This document shows positions 18,170 through 26,778 of a stretch of 35,904 nt of DNA, piece after piece (the stretch's first letter is position 1; the number at the start of each line of letters is the position of its first letter). The position numbers were made by a program, and so were the translations under genes. The stretch is from Actinomycetota bacterium. GTDB lineage: Bacteria; Actinomycetota; Thermoleophilia; Gaiellales; Gaiellaceae. The DNA lies in NCBI GenBank assembly GCA_013821525.1, contig JACDGR010000004.1:1-35904 (forward strand), in the 5' to 3' direction. The notes below the pieces were generated by a model. It ran no database searches, was not told the DNA's origin, and saw nothing but the letters and a program-made list of their open reading frames with translations.

Positions 18170-18546
18170 GGCACCCTCTGCCTGGCCACGCTGACCTTGT
18201 AGAACGTCACGCCTGACATGTTCCAGGGACCGATCACGCTAGCCACGGAATACGTATCCCCCGCGATCACGAGTGTGTCCGGCACGTCAACCGGGCTCAT
18301 GGTGACGAGCGCCGTGGTGGTCCACAGCACTTTGGTGTCTTCCGAGAATTGGCCCTCGGCCATCACCTTGAGGTCGCGACCCGAGCCGGGCTGCACAACC
18401 GCGTCGATCGTGAACGTCGTCGGCGTGCCCGCCGTGTAACGGCCGTTGACGTACGTGCCAGCCGGGGTGCGCGTGACGACGTAGCCGCTTGGCGTGCCGT
18501 CGGCGGCTGCCGTTGAGAAATGCGCGATGGTCTCAAGGATGCTCAT
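18166..18546 (-). CDS. Head closure/connector-like protein
   Basis: 126 aa, position in neck cluster. Confidence 0.4.
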   Translation of the reverse strand: MSILETIAHFSTAAADGTPSGYVVTRTPAGTYVNGRYTAGTPTTFTIDAVVQPGSGRDLKVMAEGQFSEDTKVLWTTTALVTMSPVDVPDTLVIAGDTYSVASVIGPWNMSGVTFYKVSVARQRVP

Positions 18547-18998
18547 CAGTCCTCGACGGCGAAAGTGATCGCATTGATGAGCTGCCCCGTGTCAACAAGC
18601 GCCACGCTCGAGCCCTTGCGTGCGATCGTCTCAGGCGCCAGCGCGGGCGCGATGTTGGATCGAATCGTCTTCTTGACCTCAGCCGCCGCCCAGGTGCCGA
18701 GCAGGCCGAGCGCTTGGGTTTCGTCCATCTTGCCCGCGATGATCGCAGCGACGAGCTTGGCGCACATCGCCTTGAGCCCGTCGGCGCCATGGCCGTAGAA
18801 CGTCGAGCGCAGGAACGACCGCTCGGGAATCGTCGAGGTGCCGAACTCGTGGAACGCGGCGATCTCCGCGATGGACACGCCGTTCTCTAGCCCACCATCG
18901 TCAAACACGCCCACCCGGACCTTGCGACGAGGCTTGCCGACGGCTGCGAGGATGGCCTTCCAGCGCGAGTCATCGCCGCCGCCGAGCTCCTTAGTCAC
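18546..18998 (-). CDS. Phage neck/morphogenesis protein
   Basis: KVRVGVFDDGGLENGVSIAEIAAFHEFGTSTIPERSFLRSTF. Confidence 0.65.
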   Translation of the reverse strand: MTKELGGGDDSRWKAILAAVGKPRRKVRVGVFDDGGLENGVSIAEIAAFHEFGTSTIPERSFLRSTFYGHGADGLKAMCAKLVAAIIAGKMDETQALGLLGTWAAAEVKKTIRSNIAPALAPETIARKGSSVALVDTGQLINAITFAVED

Positions 18999-19348
18999 TA
19001 CAGCACCTGGGGGCCACGCGTAGCCGGTGGCATGAGCGCGAGCAGCGCCATCCCGTAGCTCGTCATGCCCAGTTGTCCGCGCCCCATGAACGGAGCCGCG
19101 TACGTGCGCGACATGCCGCCGACTGACTCGCCGATCAGTGGCCCCGACACGCCGAGCCGGATCATCGCTGCCAGATGCGCCGCGTACAGGATGCGCGCGA
19201 GCCGCAACATCGGATCGGCCTCACCGCCGAACAGCCCGACCGCGAGTCGAACGTTAGCCACGCCGAGAATGTCGGATTGCGACGCGAGGGCGACAGTGGC
19301 GAGCTCGGGGGCCGCCGCAATCACGTCGGACCAGCTCACCGCCGCCAT
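18998..19348 (-). CDS. DUF4054-like head-tail connector
   Basis: LARILYAAHLAAMIRLG...GGMSRTYAAPFMGRGQLGMTSYG. Confidence 0.6.
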   Translation of the reverse strand: MAAVSWSDVIAAAPELATVALASQSDILGVANVRLAVGLFGGEADPMLRLARILYAAHLAAMIRLGVSGPLIGESVGGMSRTYAAPFMGRGQLGMTSYGMALLALMPPATRGPQVL

Positions 19349-19351
19349 GAG

Positions 19352-19705
19352 TTACGCCGAGACCGCGAAGAGGCAAGCGTTGCCGGCGATGGCGTCCGCG
19401 AGAACTGCGAGCTTCGCGCCCTGGCTACCGTCGACCACGATTTCGCTGCCGGCCTTCACGAACCGCGAGCCGATCGCTTTGGCAGCCGTAGGGTTCGAGC
19501 CCTGCGACAGCCACACGTCTTGCGTCGCGATGAACACGAACACACCGCCGCCAACCAGCGCAGCGCCGATGCCGGCAAATTGCGAGCTCGTGGCGGTGAA
19601 CGCTAGGAAGTCGCTCGTGTACGCGGTGCCGCTACCGGCAGCCGCATACCAGCTATTGAAATCCGTCGCGCCGACCAGGCCAGGGCGCTTGAGAGTAATC
19701 GACAT
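19352..19705 (-). CDS. Hypothetical head protein
   Basis: 117-aa ORF directly after capsid, co-directional. Confidence 0.45.
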   Translation of the reverse strand: MSITLKRPGLVGATDFNSWYAAAGSGTAYTSDFLAFTATSSQFAGIGAALVGGGVFVFIATQDVWLSQGSNPTAAKAIGSRFVKAGSEIVVDGSQGAKLAVLADAIAGNACLFAVSA

Positions 19706-19748
19706 GCAGCACTCCAGCGCCCGCCGTCACAGCGGGCTGTAGCTCGGG

Positions 19749-20723
19749 TTAGATGCCGACGCCGTACGAGATTGCGACCGGGTACTTCGAGACCACGCCA
19801 CCGGTCTTCATGTACGAGTTGATGATCCACATCAGGTTGCGTGCCTGCGGTGGCTCCGGGGTCCACTCTTGCGAAACGATCGCACCGACCGCGACCGGAT
19901 CGTTCGGGAACGCGACCATGGTGTTCGCGGGCGCGTTCCACCACGGCTCGATGCTCTCGATGTACGGACAATTCGCCATCGCGAACGCGAGCGCGGTGGT
20001 ATCCGAGACCGAGCCGAGCCGCTTCTGGATCGCGTAGTTATATTGCGCGACCGGCAGGATGATCTTGAACTTCTGCCAGATCTGCTTGGTGACCGCGTAC
20101 AAGTTGGCCGCGATGCCCATGATGTCGGCCGCGACCTCGTCGCCAGTGGCGTTCGGCGCCTGGAGGGTTCCCCAGTTGGTGCCACCGAGCTGCTTGGTAA
20201 TCGGCGTGTACGGAGTCGTGCCGGTCTGGTTGTACAGACCGAGAACGCCCGTGATCGTGGTGCCGTCCGGCATCGTGCCCGCGGCAAGCAGGTAGTCGAC
20301 GCCGACTTCGCACGCGTACCGAGCCGCCTGTGCTTTGAGCGCATCGAGCGGGAAGCCCGTTGCCGCTGCCGCCTGGATCTCGAAGATGTCGTACCCGTAC
20401 GCATCGCCGATCGGGACGATGCGGCTCGTGAACTGCGAGCCCGCCACATTCACCATCGGCAGATCATCACCCATGTTCGCGATCAGCTTACCGATGCCGT
20501 ACTCCTTGTACTGGCCATAGGTGTACGCATGCATCGTCGACGGCACCGAGATCGATGGCAGCAAGCGCCGACCCATAAGGGCCGGGTACTTGACCATGTA
20601 CGCCTGCGTATCGATGTATTCGAGCTGGCGAAGGAAGAATACGGACTCGCCCTGATCGAGGCGGCCGACGGTCTTGGAATCGGCTGCGTCGATCGTGTAG
20701 CGGCCGTGAGAAACGAGAGTCAT
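19749..20723 (-). CDS. Major capsid protein (DUF2184-like)
   Basis: FFLRQLEYIDTQAYMVKYPALMGRRLLPSISVPSTMHAYTYGQYKEYG...; size and gene order. Confidence 0.75.
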   Translation of the reverse strand: MTLVSHGRYTIDAADSKTVGRLDQGESVFFLRQLEYIDTQAYMVKYPALMGRRLLPSISVPSTMHAYTYGQYKEYGIGKLIANMGDDLPMVNVAGSQFTSRIVPIGDAYGYDIFEIQAAAATGFPLDALKAQAARYACEVGVDYLLAAGTMPDGTTITGVLGLYNQTGTTPYTPITKQLGGTNWGTLQAPNATGDEVAADIMGIAANLYAVTKQIWQKFKIILPVAQYNYAIQKRLGSVSDTTALAFAMANCPYIESIEPWWNAPANTMVAFPNDPVAVGAIVSQEWTPEPPQARNLMWIINSYMKTGGVVSKYPVAISYGVGI

Positions 20724-20735
20724 GGCAGGTCCCTT

Positions 20736-21140
20736 TCAGCCGACGTAACGGCCGTGAACGACGAGGCGAACGTTGATCGTCAACGCGCCGGTGAGAGTGA
20801 GAACGCAGTCGACGAGCTCGCCCTTGGCAGCGACACGGTTGCTGATCGGGGCTTGTCCGGTTTCGGCGAGAGGCGTGAACACAGCGGACGTGCCCGCCGT
20901 GATCGCGTTGCCGTTGATCGTGAAGGTGCCGCACGAGCGACCACCGACGCGGAGATTGAACGTGAAGTAGTTCGCACCACTCGAAGCGATCGTGGTGTCA
21001 CTGAACACCTCGACGCTGTCGATGCGGAACGCGCGCGGAGCCGTGAACAGGCCCGCGGTGCCCGTTGCCGATGCCGAGAGCGGAACGATCGCGTCGTAGA
21101 ACTCTTGGCCGAGAACGTTAGGGTCTCTGGCGATCGGCAT
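20736..21140 (-). CDS. Hypothetical capsid-associated protein
   Basis: 134-aa co-directional ORF between cement-like and capsid genes. Confidence 0.5.
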   Translation of the reverse strand: MPIARDPNVLGQEFYDAIVPLSASATGTAGLFTAPRAFRIDSVEVFSDTTIASSGANYFTFNLRVGGRSCGTFTINGNAITAGTSAVFTPLAETGQAPISNRVAAKGELVDCVLTLTGALTINVRLVVHGRYVG

Positions 21141-21145
21141 CTGGG

Positions 21146-21682
21146 TTAGTCCGCCGTGAACTGGTTGCGGAGCAACATGTCAAACTCGACGCGACAGATG
21201 CCGTTGGCAACCGCCGTGTCGAGGTAGCGACAGCCGGTGAGCAACATCGACAGGCCTGCGCCCGCCGACGTGGTGCGGAAGGTTCCCGTGCCGTTACCGG
21301 CAACGGTGTTGCGAATGCGAACCGGGGAAGCAGTGGTGACCGCTTCCTCGACCTGCACCCACAGACGGCCGCGACGCGACACGCCGAACTGGACGCCCGG
21401 CAGGATGCCGATGCGGCCCGCGGCATCAGCCACGGAGCCCATCTCGGTATTGACCTGCGTCGCCGCCGAGTAGGTGCAGATGCCGATGAGGCGATTGACG
21501 TTGCCGGCAGTCGGCAGCATCGCGCCCGCGTCGGTGGTGCCCTGCATGAGCATGACACCCCAGGGAATCTGGCTAGACGTCTCGGAGCTGACGTAGCTCG
21601 CGACGTCCTTCAAGAACGTGGTGTCCGCGATCATGCCGGGGAAGCCCGGCGTGAAGAGCGCAACGGTAGATTGACCGGGCAT
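21146..21682 (-). CDS. Structural cement/decoration-like protein
   Basis: GVMLMQGTTDAGAMLPTAGNVNRLIGICTYS...VEEAVTTASPVRIR. Confidence 0.55.
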   Translation of the reverse strand: MPGQSTVALFTPGFPGMIADTTFLKDVASYVSSETSSQIPWGVMLMQGTTDAGAMLPTAGNVNRLIGICTYSAATQVNTEMGSVADAAGRIGILPGVQFGVSRRGRLWVQVEEAVTTASPVRIRNTVAGNGTGTFRTTSAGAGLSMLLTGCRYLDTAVANGICRVEFDMLLRNQFTAD

Positions 21683-21685
21683 TGG

Positions 21686-22825
21686 TTAGCTCACCTTCGA
21701 AACGTGACCGGCCAGAACTTCGGCGCGGTGGGTTTGGTTGAGAGTTGCGTTCTCGTTGTCGCGCGCGATCCGCGCCTTCTCGGCCGGCGACTCGGCGAGC
21801 GAGGCATCCGCGCGACCTTGATTGATCACGCTCATCGCGCCCTGCATGACCGCCGTCGAAGCGCCAACGCGCTCGACCGCTGCGTCGAAGCGAGCCGCGA
21901 CGTAGTCGTTGCTTTTGTCAGCTGCGACATCCGCGCCGGTGACCTGCTTGATCACGGCAAGATGAATCGCGCGATCGTCGAGGGCATCGAGCTTGACCGC
22001 GGCACCGAGGATCGGACCAGACTTGGTCTCGAGCTCGACGCGCGCGCGAACGAGCGACGGCGTCGCGGAGGCCGCATCAGTGCGGGCCTTCTTCTCGTTC
22101 TTGAGCTCCTCGGTGAGCGAATCAAGACGTGCCGTGACAGCGTCGAGATTCGATTTGTGAGACGCGCCAACGGTCGTGGCTGCATCCGCGCGGGCCTTCT
22201 CGGCGCCGAGCTTTTCATTGGCAGCTGCGAGCGCAACAAGAGCTTCTTTGAGATCCATGGAGTCGTTCCTTTGCGCGCTCGGCGCCGTTTCATCGTCGGT
22301 CATAAATTCGGCATCCATTCGGAGCCGCGCGGAATCGGCGCGACCGCGTTGCACGATCGCGAGGTGGTTGCCGCGGATGTTTCGCTGCACGGCGTCGTAG
22401 CGCGTGCCGTCGGGCGCGATGCCCGGCGTCTCGTCGAGGTCGCACTCGTAGCCGCAGGAGACCTGCAACTTGCCGGCGTCCATCTTCGCGATCATCTTGG
22501 CGTCATGGATCGCGACCGAGCCGATCACGTGATCGTCGTCGGCGCGCACGTCGTTACCCGTGGTGCCAACCGAGTACTGCGCCGCGTTCGCCGCGGTCAG
22601 CAGCTCGGGCGGGTGGTCGTCGGTGACCGGGACAAGATTGAAGCTCTCGAGTGATGCCGGCGAGAACACCTCGGTGTCGGGTCGGTACTCGCGAGTGATG
22701 CCGCCGCCCGGCTTTGCGTACGTGAACACACCCGAGCGGGTGAGGTGGGCCTCGGCGACAACGGTCCCGTTGTCGCGGCGCTTGGCCGGCGAGAGGGTCC
22801 CCTTGTCGTAGTGCTGCACCCGCAT
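21686..22825 (-). CDS. DUF2213-like prohead protease fused to scaffold-like region
   Basis: LVPVTDDHPPELLTAANAAQYSVGTTG...LQVSCGYECDLDETPG...; helical, charged C-terminal half. Confidence 0.7.
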   Translation of the reverse strand: MRVQHYDKGTLSPAKRRDNGTVVAEAHLTRSGVFTYAKPGGGITREYRPDTEVFSPASLESFNLVPVTDDHPPELLTAANAAQYSVGTTGNDVRADDDHVIGSVAIHDAKMIAKMDAGKLQVSCGYECDLDETPGIAPDGTRYDAVQRNIRGNHLAIVQRGRADSARLRMDAEFMTDDETAPSAQRNDSMDLKEALVALAAANEKLGAEKARADAATTVGASHKSNLDAVTARLDSLTEELKNEKKARTDAASATPSLVRARVELETKSGPILGAAVKLDALDDRAIHLAVIKQVTGADVAADKSNDYVAARFDAAVERVGASTAVMQGAMSVINQGRADASLAESPAEKARIARDNENATLNQTHRAEVLAGHVSKVS

Positions 22826-22881
22826 CTGCCGCCCACCCTGCGGGGTGCCGGGTGCGTGGCTCCGAAATTACGGGGCGAGCA

Positions 22882-24699
22882 CTATTCGATCGCGTTCAAG
22901 ATGTCATCGAAAATTGGCTCACAGGAACATCGGCAATTGTGTACAACCAGACCTTCCGCCTCGTACCAGTTAGTACCCGTCTCAAGGTTGTAGACATGAA
23001 TCTCAAGATGACACCGGCTGTTGTCGATCACGCGATCAAGCTGATGTCCAGCCACACCCTCACGGAGACCGCTCGCGCCATCGGCGTGCACCCTGACAAT
23101 CTCAGCAAGGTCCTCCGCGCTCGGGGCGTTCAAACCAGGGGCATCATCAGACGCCCTCCTGGCAACGCTCATGATTACCCGCGTGAGAAAGTTGCGCCGC
23201 TCTTCGCCCGGGGGTGGAGCGTCAAGAAGCTTGCGGAACACTTCGGAGTCACGCGCGCCACCATTCGCGCTCAGTTGGTGCGCGATGGCGTCGAGCCAAG
23301 AAATCGCTCCGGCGCAATGTTCGCCCGAATGGCTACTACCAGCCCAAAGCAGCGCCAGAAGCTTGCTGCTGCCGCCCACGAAGCCTGCGCCGGCCGGATT
23401 CAATCGATCGAAGAGAAGGTCAAACGGGCTCGGATCAAGTGCAAGATCGTTGGCCCTGGTGAGGAGCTGCTGGCAAAACGACTGAGTGATCTCGGGATCG
23501 AGTTCAAAGCCCAAGAGCCAGTTCATATCTACAACGTCGACTTGCTCGTCGGTTCCGTCGCTGTGGAACCATCCCGCGGCACCGTCACGAAGCGAAAGTC
23601 GTCCAAGTGGCGCGAGAGAACGGAATACCTCCTCGAGAACGGCTACTCTGTTCTGTCTGTCAGCTACCTGCGGTTGGAGGCGCTCGCTGGATGCCTCGAC
23701 GACGTGATCGCCGATTTGAATCTCATGCGCAGCAACCCACCCGCGCGTCGTGAGTATCGGATGGTTTACTGTGGACGTGAGAACACGACCCTTGTCCGTC
23801 GTGATGACGGAACATTCTCCTCGGTAGAATCGCCGGTAAAGTTTACGTATCGAAGATATTGAGGAGACTGCGATGTTGCCGGGAAAACATTGGATTGCCT
23901 CGCCAGGCATTTCCTCGGGCGGATCGCTGTAGCTGAACTCGCGCCCTTCGAGAGCTTCGTGCTCCGATCGCACGCGTTCGTCCAGCACAGTGCGCCACGT
24001 CCAGCGGGTGATGCCCAGATCCTGCTGACGGCTCTGGTTGATCTGAGACGAAACCTTGCCGATCTGGTCACGCGAAATGAGCCGCGCCCTCGACTCGCCC
24101 ACGCTGAAGGTCTGATCGATATGCTTCGCCAGCTCGCGGTGCGGCATGCCACTGCTGAATGCGCGCGTGACCACCTTGTCGATGTCCGTGGTGATCACGT
24201 CTGGGATCGACTTGATCAACGCGACGTTCTCTTGCACGAAGTGATCGACCAACTGGCTCATCTTCACACCCATCGCGCGCATGTCCCGGCCCATCACGTC
24301 GACGCCGAGCGCGGCACGTACCTGCTTCCCTAGCTGCTCCTGGTTGTGCTTGTCGGCGCGGTTCGCGAACGTGCGCGCGAGCCCCTCGATCCTCGACGTA
24401 TCGAGCCGGATTCCCATGTGGTGACGCGCCAGGTTTACGAGGTCGCGGGCGCGCTTGCTCTCGCCGACGTCGTGGCGTTGGCCCTCGGCAAGCGATTGAC
24501 CGAGCAGCGCCGGGAGCTCGGATAGCAGCGGGGTGAACGCGGGCCGGATCTCGGTACGGATGAGCGACACCATGGCCTTGGCGTACTCGAGCTCGATGAG
24601 CTTCGGGTAGACCTGCCGCGGGATGCGCCGCCGTGGCTTAGCAAGCCCATAGCGCCGATGCAGCGCGACGTGATTCGCGGTGGCCAGGGTCCGATTCAC
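22882..24699 (-). CDS. MuF-like minor head protein interrupted by a Hint/intein domain
   Basis: Extein ends PPEEMPGEAIQ / CRCSCEPIFDD typical of gpF-like proteins; residues 271-588 form a Cys...HN|C intein. Confidence 0.85.
   Translation of the reverse strand: MNRTLATANHVALHRRYGLAKPRRRIPRQVYPKLIELEYAKAMVSLIRTEIRPAFTPLLSELPALLGQSLAEGQRHDVGESKRARDLVNLARHHMGIRLDTSRIEGLARTFANRADKHNQEQLGKQVRAALGVDVMGRDMRAMGVKMSQLVDHFVQENVALIKSIPDVITTDIDKVVTRAFSSGMPHRELAKHIDQTFSVGESRARLISRDQIGKVSSQINQSRQQDLGITRWTWRTVLDERVRSEHEALEGREFSYSDPPEEMPGEAIQCFPGNIAVSSISSIRKLYRRFYRGECSVITTDKGRVLTSTVNHPILTTRGWVAAHEIQIGDHVVEASSERLQPQVADRQNRVAVLEEVFRSLAPLGRLSLRDGAAGWFHSDGTDEQVDVVDMNWLLGFELDPEITQSFCQQLLTRANDLALDPSPFDLLFDRLNPAGAGFVGGSSKLLALLWAGSSHSGEHCAGAISWLDAIAHQLSANGGARDSEVFRKLLDAPPPGEERRNFLTRVIMSVARRASDDAPGLNAPSAEDLAEIVRVHADGASGLREGVAGHQLDRVIDNSRCHLEIHVYNLETGTNWYEAEGLVVHNCRCSCEPIFDDILNAIE
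22936..23889 (-). other. Intein (318 aa) within MuF-like protein
   Basis: Block A CFPGNIAV, block B TSTVNHPILTTRGWVAAHEIQIGD, blocks F/G VYNLETGTNWYEAEGLVVHN followed by C+1; boundary codons TGT (23889-23887), AAT (22938-22936), TGC (22935-22933) checked in the sequence. Confidence 0.85.
22996..23862 (+). CDS. Putative antisense-nested homing endonuclease (HTH segments plus Vsr/DUF559-like nuclease)
   Basis: MTPAVVDHAIKLMSSHTLTETARAIGVHPDNLSKVLRARGV and SVKKLAEHFGVTRATIRAQL helix-turn-helix-like segments; EELLAKRLSDLGIEFKAQEPVHIYNVDLLVGSVAVEPSRG...RTEYLLENGYSVLSVSY nuclease-like segment; entirely inside the intein. Confidence 0.75.
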   Translation: MNLKMTPAVVDHAIKLMSSHTLTETARAIGVHPDNLSKVLRARGVQTRGIIRRPPGNAHDYPREKVAPLFARGWSVKKLAEHFGVTRATIRAQLVRDGVEPRNRSGAMFARMATTSPKQRQKLAAAAHEACAGRIQSIEEKVKRARIKCKIVGPGEELLAKRLSDLGIEFKAQEPVHIYNVDLLVGSVAVEPSRGTVTKRKSSKWRERTEYLLENGYSVLSVSYLRLEALAGCLDDVIADLNLMRSNPPARREYRMVYCGRENTTLVRRDDGTFSSVESPVKFTYRRY

Positions 24700-26345
24700 A
24701 CGTCGGCTCTCGGCGCGACCGCACCGCTCGAATTGGTCGCATCATCGGGCACCGCGCCGCTTTCGTCGACCGGCAACATCGGCGGCGGCGGGGTCGGATC
24801 CGCATCGACCGCGGGTGCGACGATCGCTTCCTGATCAGCGCGCGCGTCAAAGTCAATGTGCGTGTCGTACGAGAACCGGTCGCCGCCGAACCGCGAGAGC
24901 GCGATCTCTTCGGGCGACACCACTTGGTTGGTGATGTACACGGCATCGGCTTGCGCCTGCGTATAGTGCGCCTCAGCCGATTCCTTTTCGCTCGGTTGCC
25001 ACAGGCTCTTGAACCGAACGCTGTGGTTGACCTTGTCGGGGTCCTCGCCGATCGCGGCGAGACAGATCTCAACCATGCGCAAGATCGCCGGTGCCACCTG
25101 CAGCGCCTGCACGCTCGCCACGCGATCGTAGAAGAACCGGATATCACTCTCGCCGGTGGCGTTCAGTCCGCCCGGGCTCTGCCCCATGAGCAGCGTCAGC
25201 GGCATGTCACACGCCGCGGCAAGCCGGGTGGAGAACCGGTCAAGCATCTCGGGGAAGCCCGACATTGGCGTGGCCTGGCGTTCGAACTTCTCGCCATTGG
25301 CGTCGACCAAGATCGCGCGGGCGGTGGAGCGCATGACGTCGACGCTCACCAGCCGTTGCATCAGCGCGCCGGGGCCGTCCTGATCGATGAGGTCGGAGAG
25401 CCCGTTGATCGTGTAGACCGCCTGGCTGAAATCGGCCAGCAGCTGCGCGCCCGATTGGTGCGCGCTCTGGTAGTCGCGTAGCGCGCTGATCACGCGGCTC
25501 AAGATCGAATCGCCCCAGCCTTGACCGCCTTGGCTGATCGCGTACCGAGAGACGCGGATGCCGGGGAAGATCAGCAGACGGCTCTCGTGCACCTCCATGT
25601 ACTGCGCGTGGTACTCGGCATCGACGGGCGTCCCGGTGATCGTCGGCACGAGCTGATAGATCGCAGGCTCGCCAAACTTCGGCGCCCTCGGATCGTTGTA
25701 GAAGTAGCGCGGGATGAGCTCGCGACGCTCGAGCGAGGTCAACCAGTCGACCGACTTCACCCGCTTGAGGTCCAGCGGCTCACGCAAATCTGTCGTGTAA
25801 TCGTTGGCGCCGATCAGGATCGCGCCGCCGCCGTACGCACGCTGAAAACACATCGCATCCTTGAGCGCGGCGAGCAGGCCGAGGTCTTGGAGCTGCTTGC
25901 TGATGGTCTCCTGCAGACCTTTGGCGCCCTTGTCGACCTCGTCTTTGCGCGCGAACGCCGGCGGCTTACCAGGCGCGCTGCCCGGTGCAGCGACCATCGA
26001 CTTGGCCGGATCCGGTACCGGCGGCTTGTAGGTCTCGGGCGGCTCGTCATCGCCGATCTGCAGCTCCCAGCCTTGGCGTAGCGCCTCGTTTGGGACCGAC
26101 TCGATCACGCGCGCCGCAATCGCATCACCACGCCACAGCCCGAGCGCGGCGATATCGCTGACCACATCGGGCTGAAACGACACGTTGCCGATCGATCCGA
26201 GCGTCTTGTCCCGGCCGAGGATGCCCGCGCCGGTCAGGTCGTTCATCCACGCATCGGTGCGTGCTCGAGCGTCGACGGTCTTGGGCTTGCCCGTGGGGTT
26301 GCCGCTCACGCCCTTGGTGAATTGCCCTGCGTTCCGCCTGCCCAT
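24696..26345 (-). CDS. Portal protein (DUF1073-like)
   Basis: LLMGQSPGGLNATGESDIRFFYDRVASVQALQVAPAILRMVEI. Confidence 0.85.
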   Translation of the reverse strand: MGRRNAGQFTKGVSGNPTGKPKTVDARARTDAWMNDLTGAGILGRDKTLGSIGNVSFQPDVVSDIAALGLWRGDAIAARVIESVPNEALRQGWELQIGDDEPPETYKPPVPDPAKSMVAAPGSAPGKPPAFARKDEVDKGAKGLQETISKQLQDLGLLAALKDAMCFQRAYGGGAILIGANDYTTDLREPLDLKRVKSVDWLTSLERRELIPRYFYNDPRAPKFGEPAIYQLVPTITGTPVDAEYHAQYMEVHESRLLIFPGIRVSRYAISQGGQGWGDSILSRVISALRDYQSAHQSGAQLLADFSQAVYTINGLSDLIDQDGPGALMQRLVSVDVMRSTARAILVDANGEKFERQATPMSGFPEMLDRFSTRLAAACDMPLTLLMGQSPGGLNATGESDIRFFYDRVASVQALQVAPAILRMVEICLAAIGEDPDKVNHSVRFKSLWQPSEKESAEAHYTQAQADAVYITNQVVSPEEIALSRFGGDRFSYDTHIDFDARADQEAIVAPAVDADPTPPPPMLPVDESGAVPDDATNSSGAVAPRADV

Positions 26346-26375
26346 GCCTGCGTTGTCACCGGTTCGCGCCTGCTA

Positions 26376-26391
26376 CCTCCAATATTGGAGG
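26376..26391. promoter_or_regulatory. Perfect 16-bp palindrome CCTCCAATATTGGAGG in divergent gap
   Basis: Sequence is its own reverse complement; right arm is a GGAGG Shine-Dalgarno for the plus ORF at 26398. Confidence 0.6.
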
Positions 26392-26397
26392 CTCGGC

Positions 26398-26778
26398 ATG
26401 CACCTCGCACACGCTCACCGCATGTCTACCGATCCAAACAACGTCCCCTCCAAGGGTCCCGCCGACGTCGTCTACCCCAACCCCGCGCCGATCGCGCCGC
26501 CCGTCGTCGATCAAGCGGCCGCTGCCCAGCCGCCCATCGTGCAACCGCCGGTACAGCCCGTCGGCATGCCGCCCGCCGTGCAGCCACAGCCGTTCGGTCA
26601 GCCTGGGCAGCCGACGCCGACCCCTGCGGTCGAGACCCCGCACGGTATCCAGCCCGCGGCGCCGGCCCCGCTTGGCGTGCCGACCCAGGCCGATCAACCG
26701 CACAGCGCTGAACCGTTTGCATCCGCGCCCGCGCCTGCGGTGACTACGAGGTCAAAAACCCCGACCCAGCAGCGCTAG
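26398..26778 (+). CDS. Proline/glutamine-rich disordered protein
   Basis: ATG 6 nt after GGAGG; MHLAHAHRMSTDPNNVPSKGPADVVYPNPAPIAPPVVDQ... Confidence 0.5.
   Translation: MHLAHAHRMSTDPNNVPSKGPADVVYPNPAPIAPPVVDQAAAAQPPIVQPPVQPVGMPPAVQPQPFGQPGQPTPTPAVETPHGIQPAAPAPLGVPTQADQPHSAEPFASAPAPAVTTRSKTPTQQR

Noticed and set aside
19869-21149. 426-aa plus-strand ORF opposite capsid genes
   Set aside because: Arg/Asp-rich shadow, no recognisable domain
26356-26703. 115-aa minus ORF opposite the proline-rich ORF
   Set aside because: Gly/Arg-rich reverse of a proline-rich coding sequence without ribosome site
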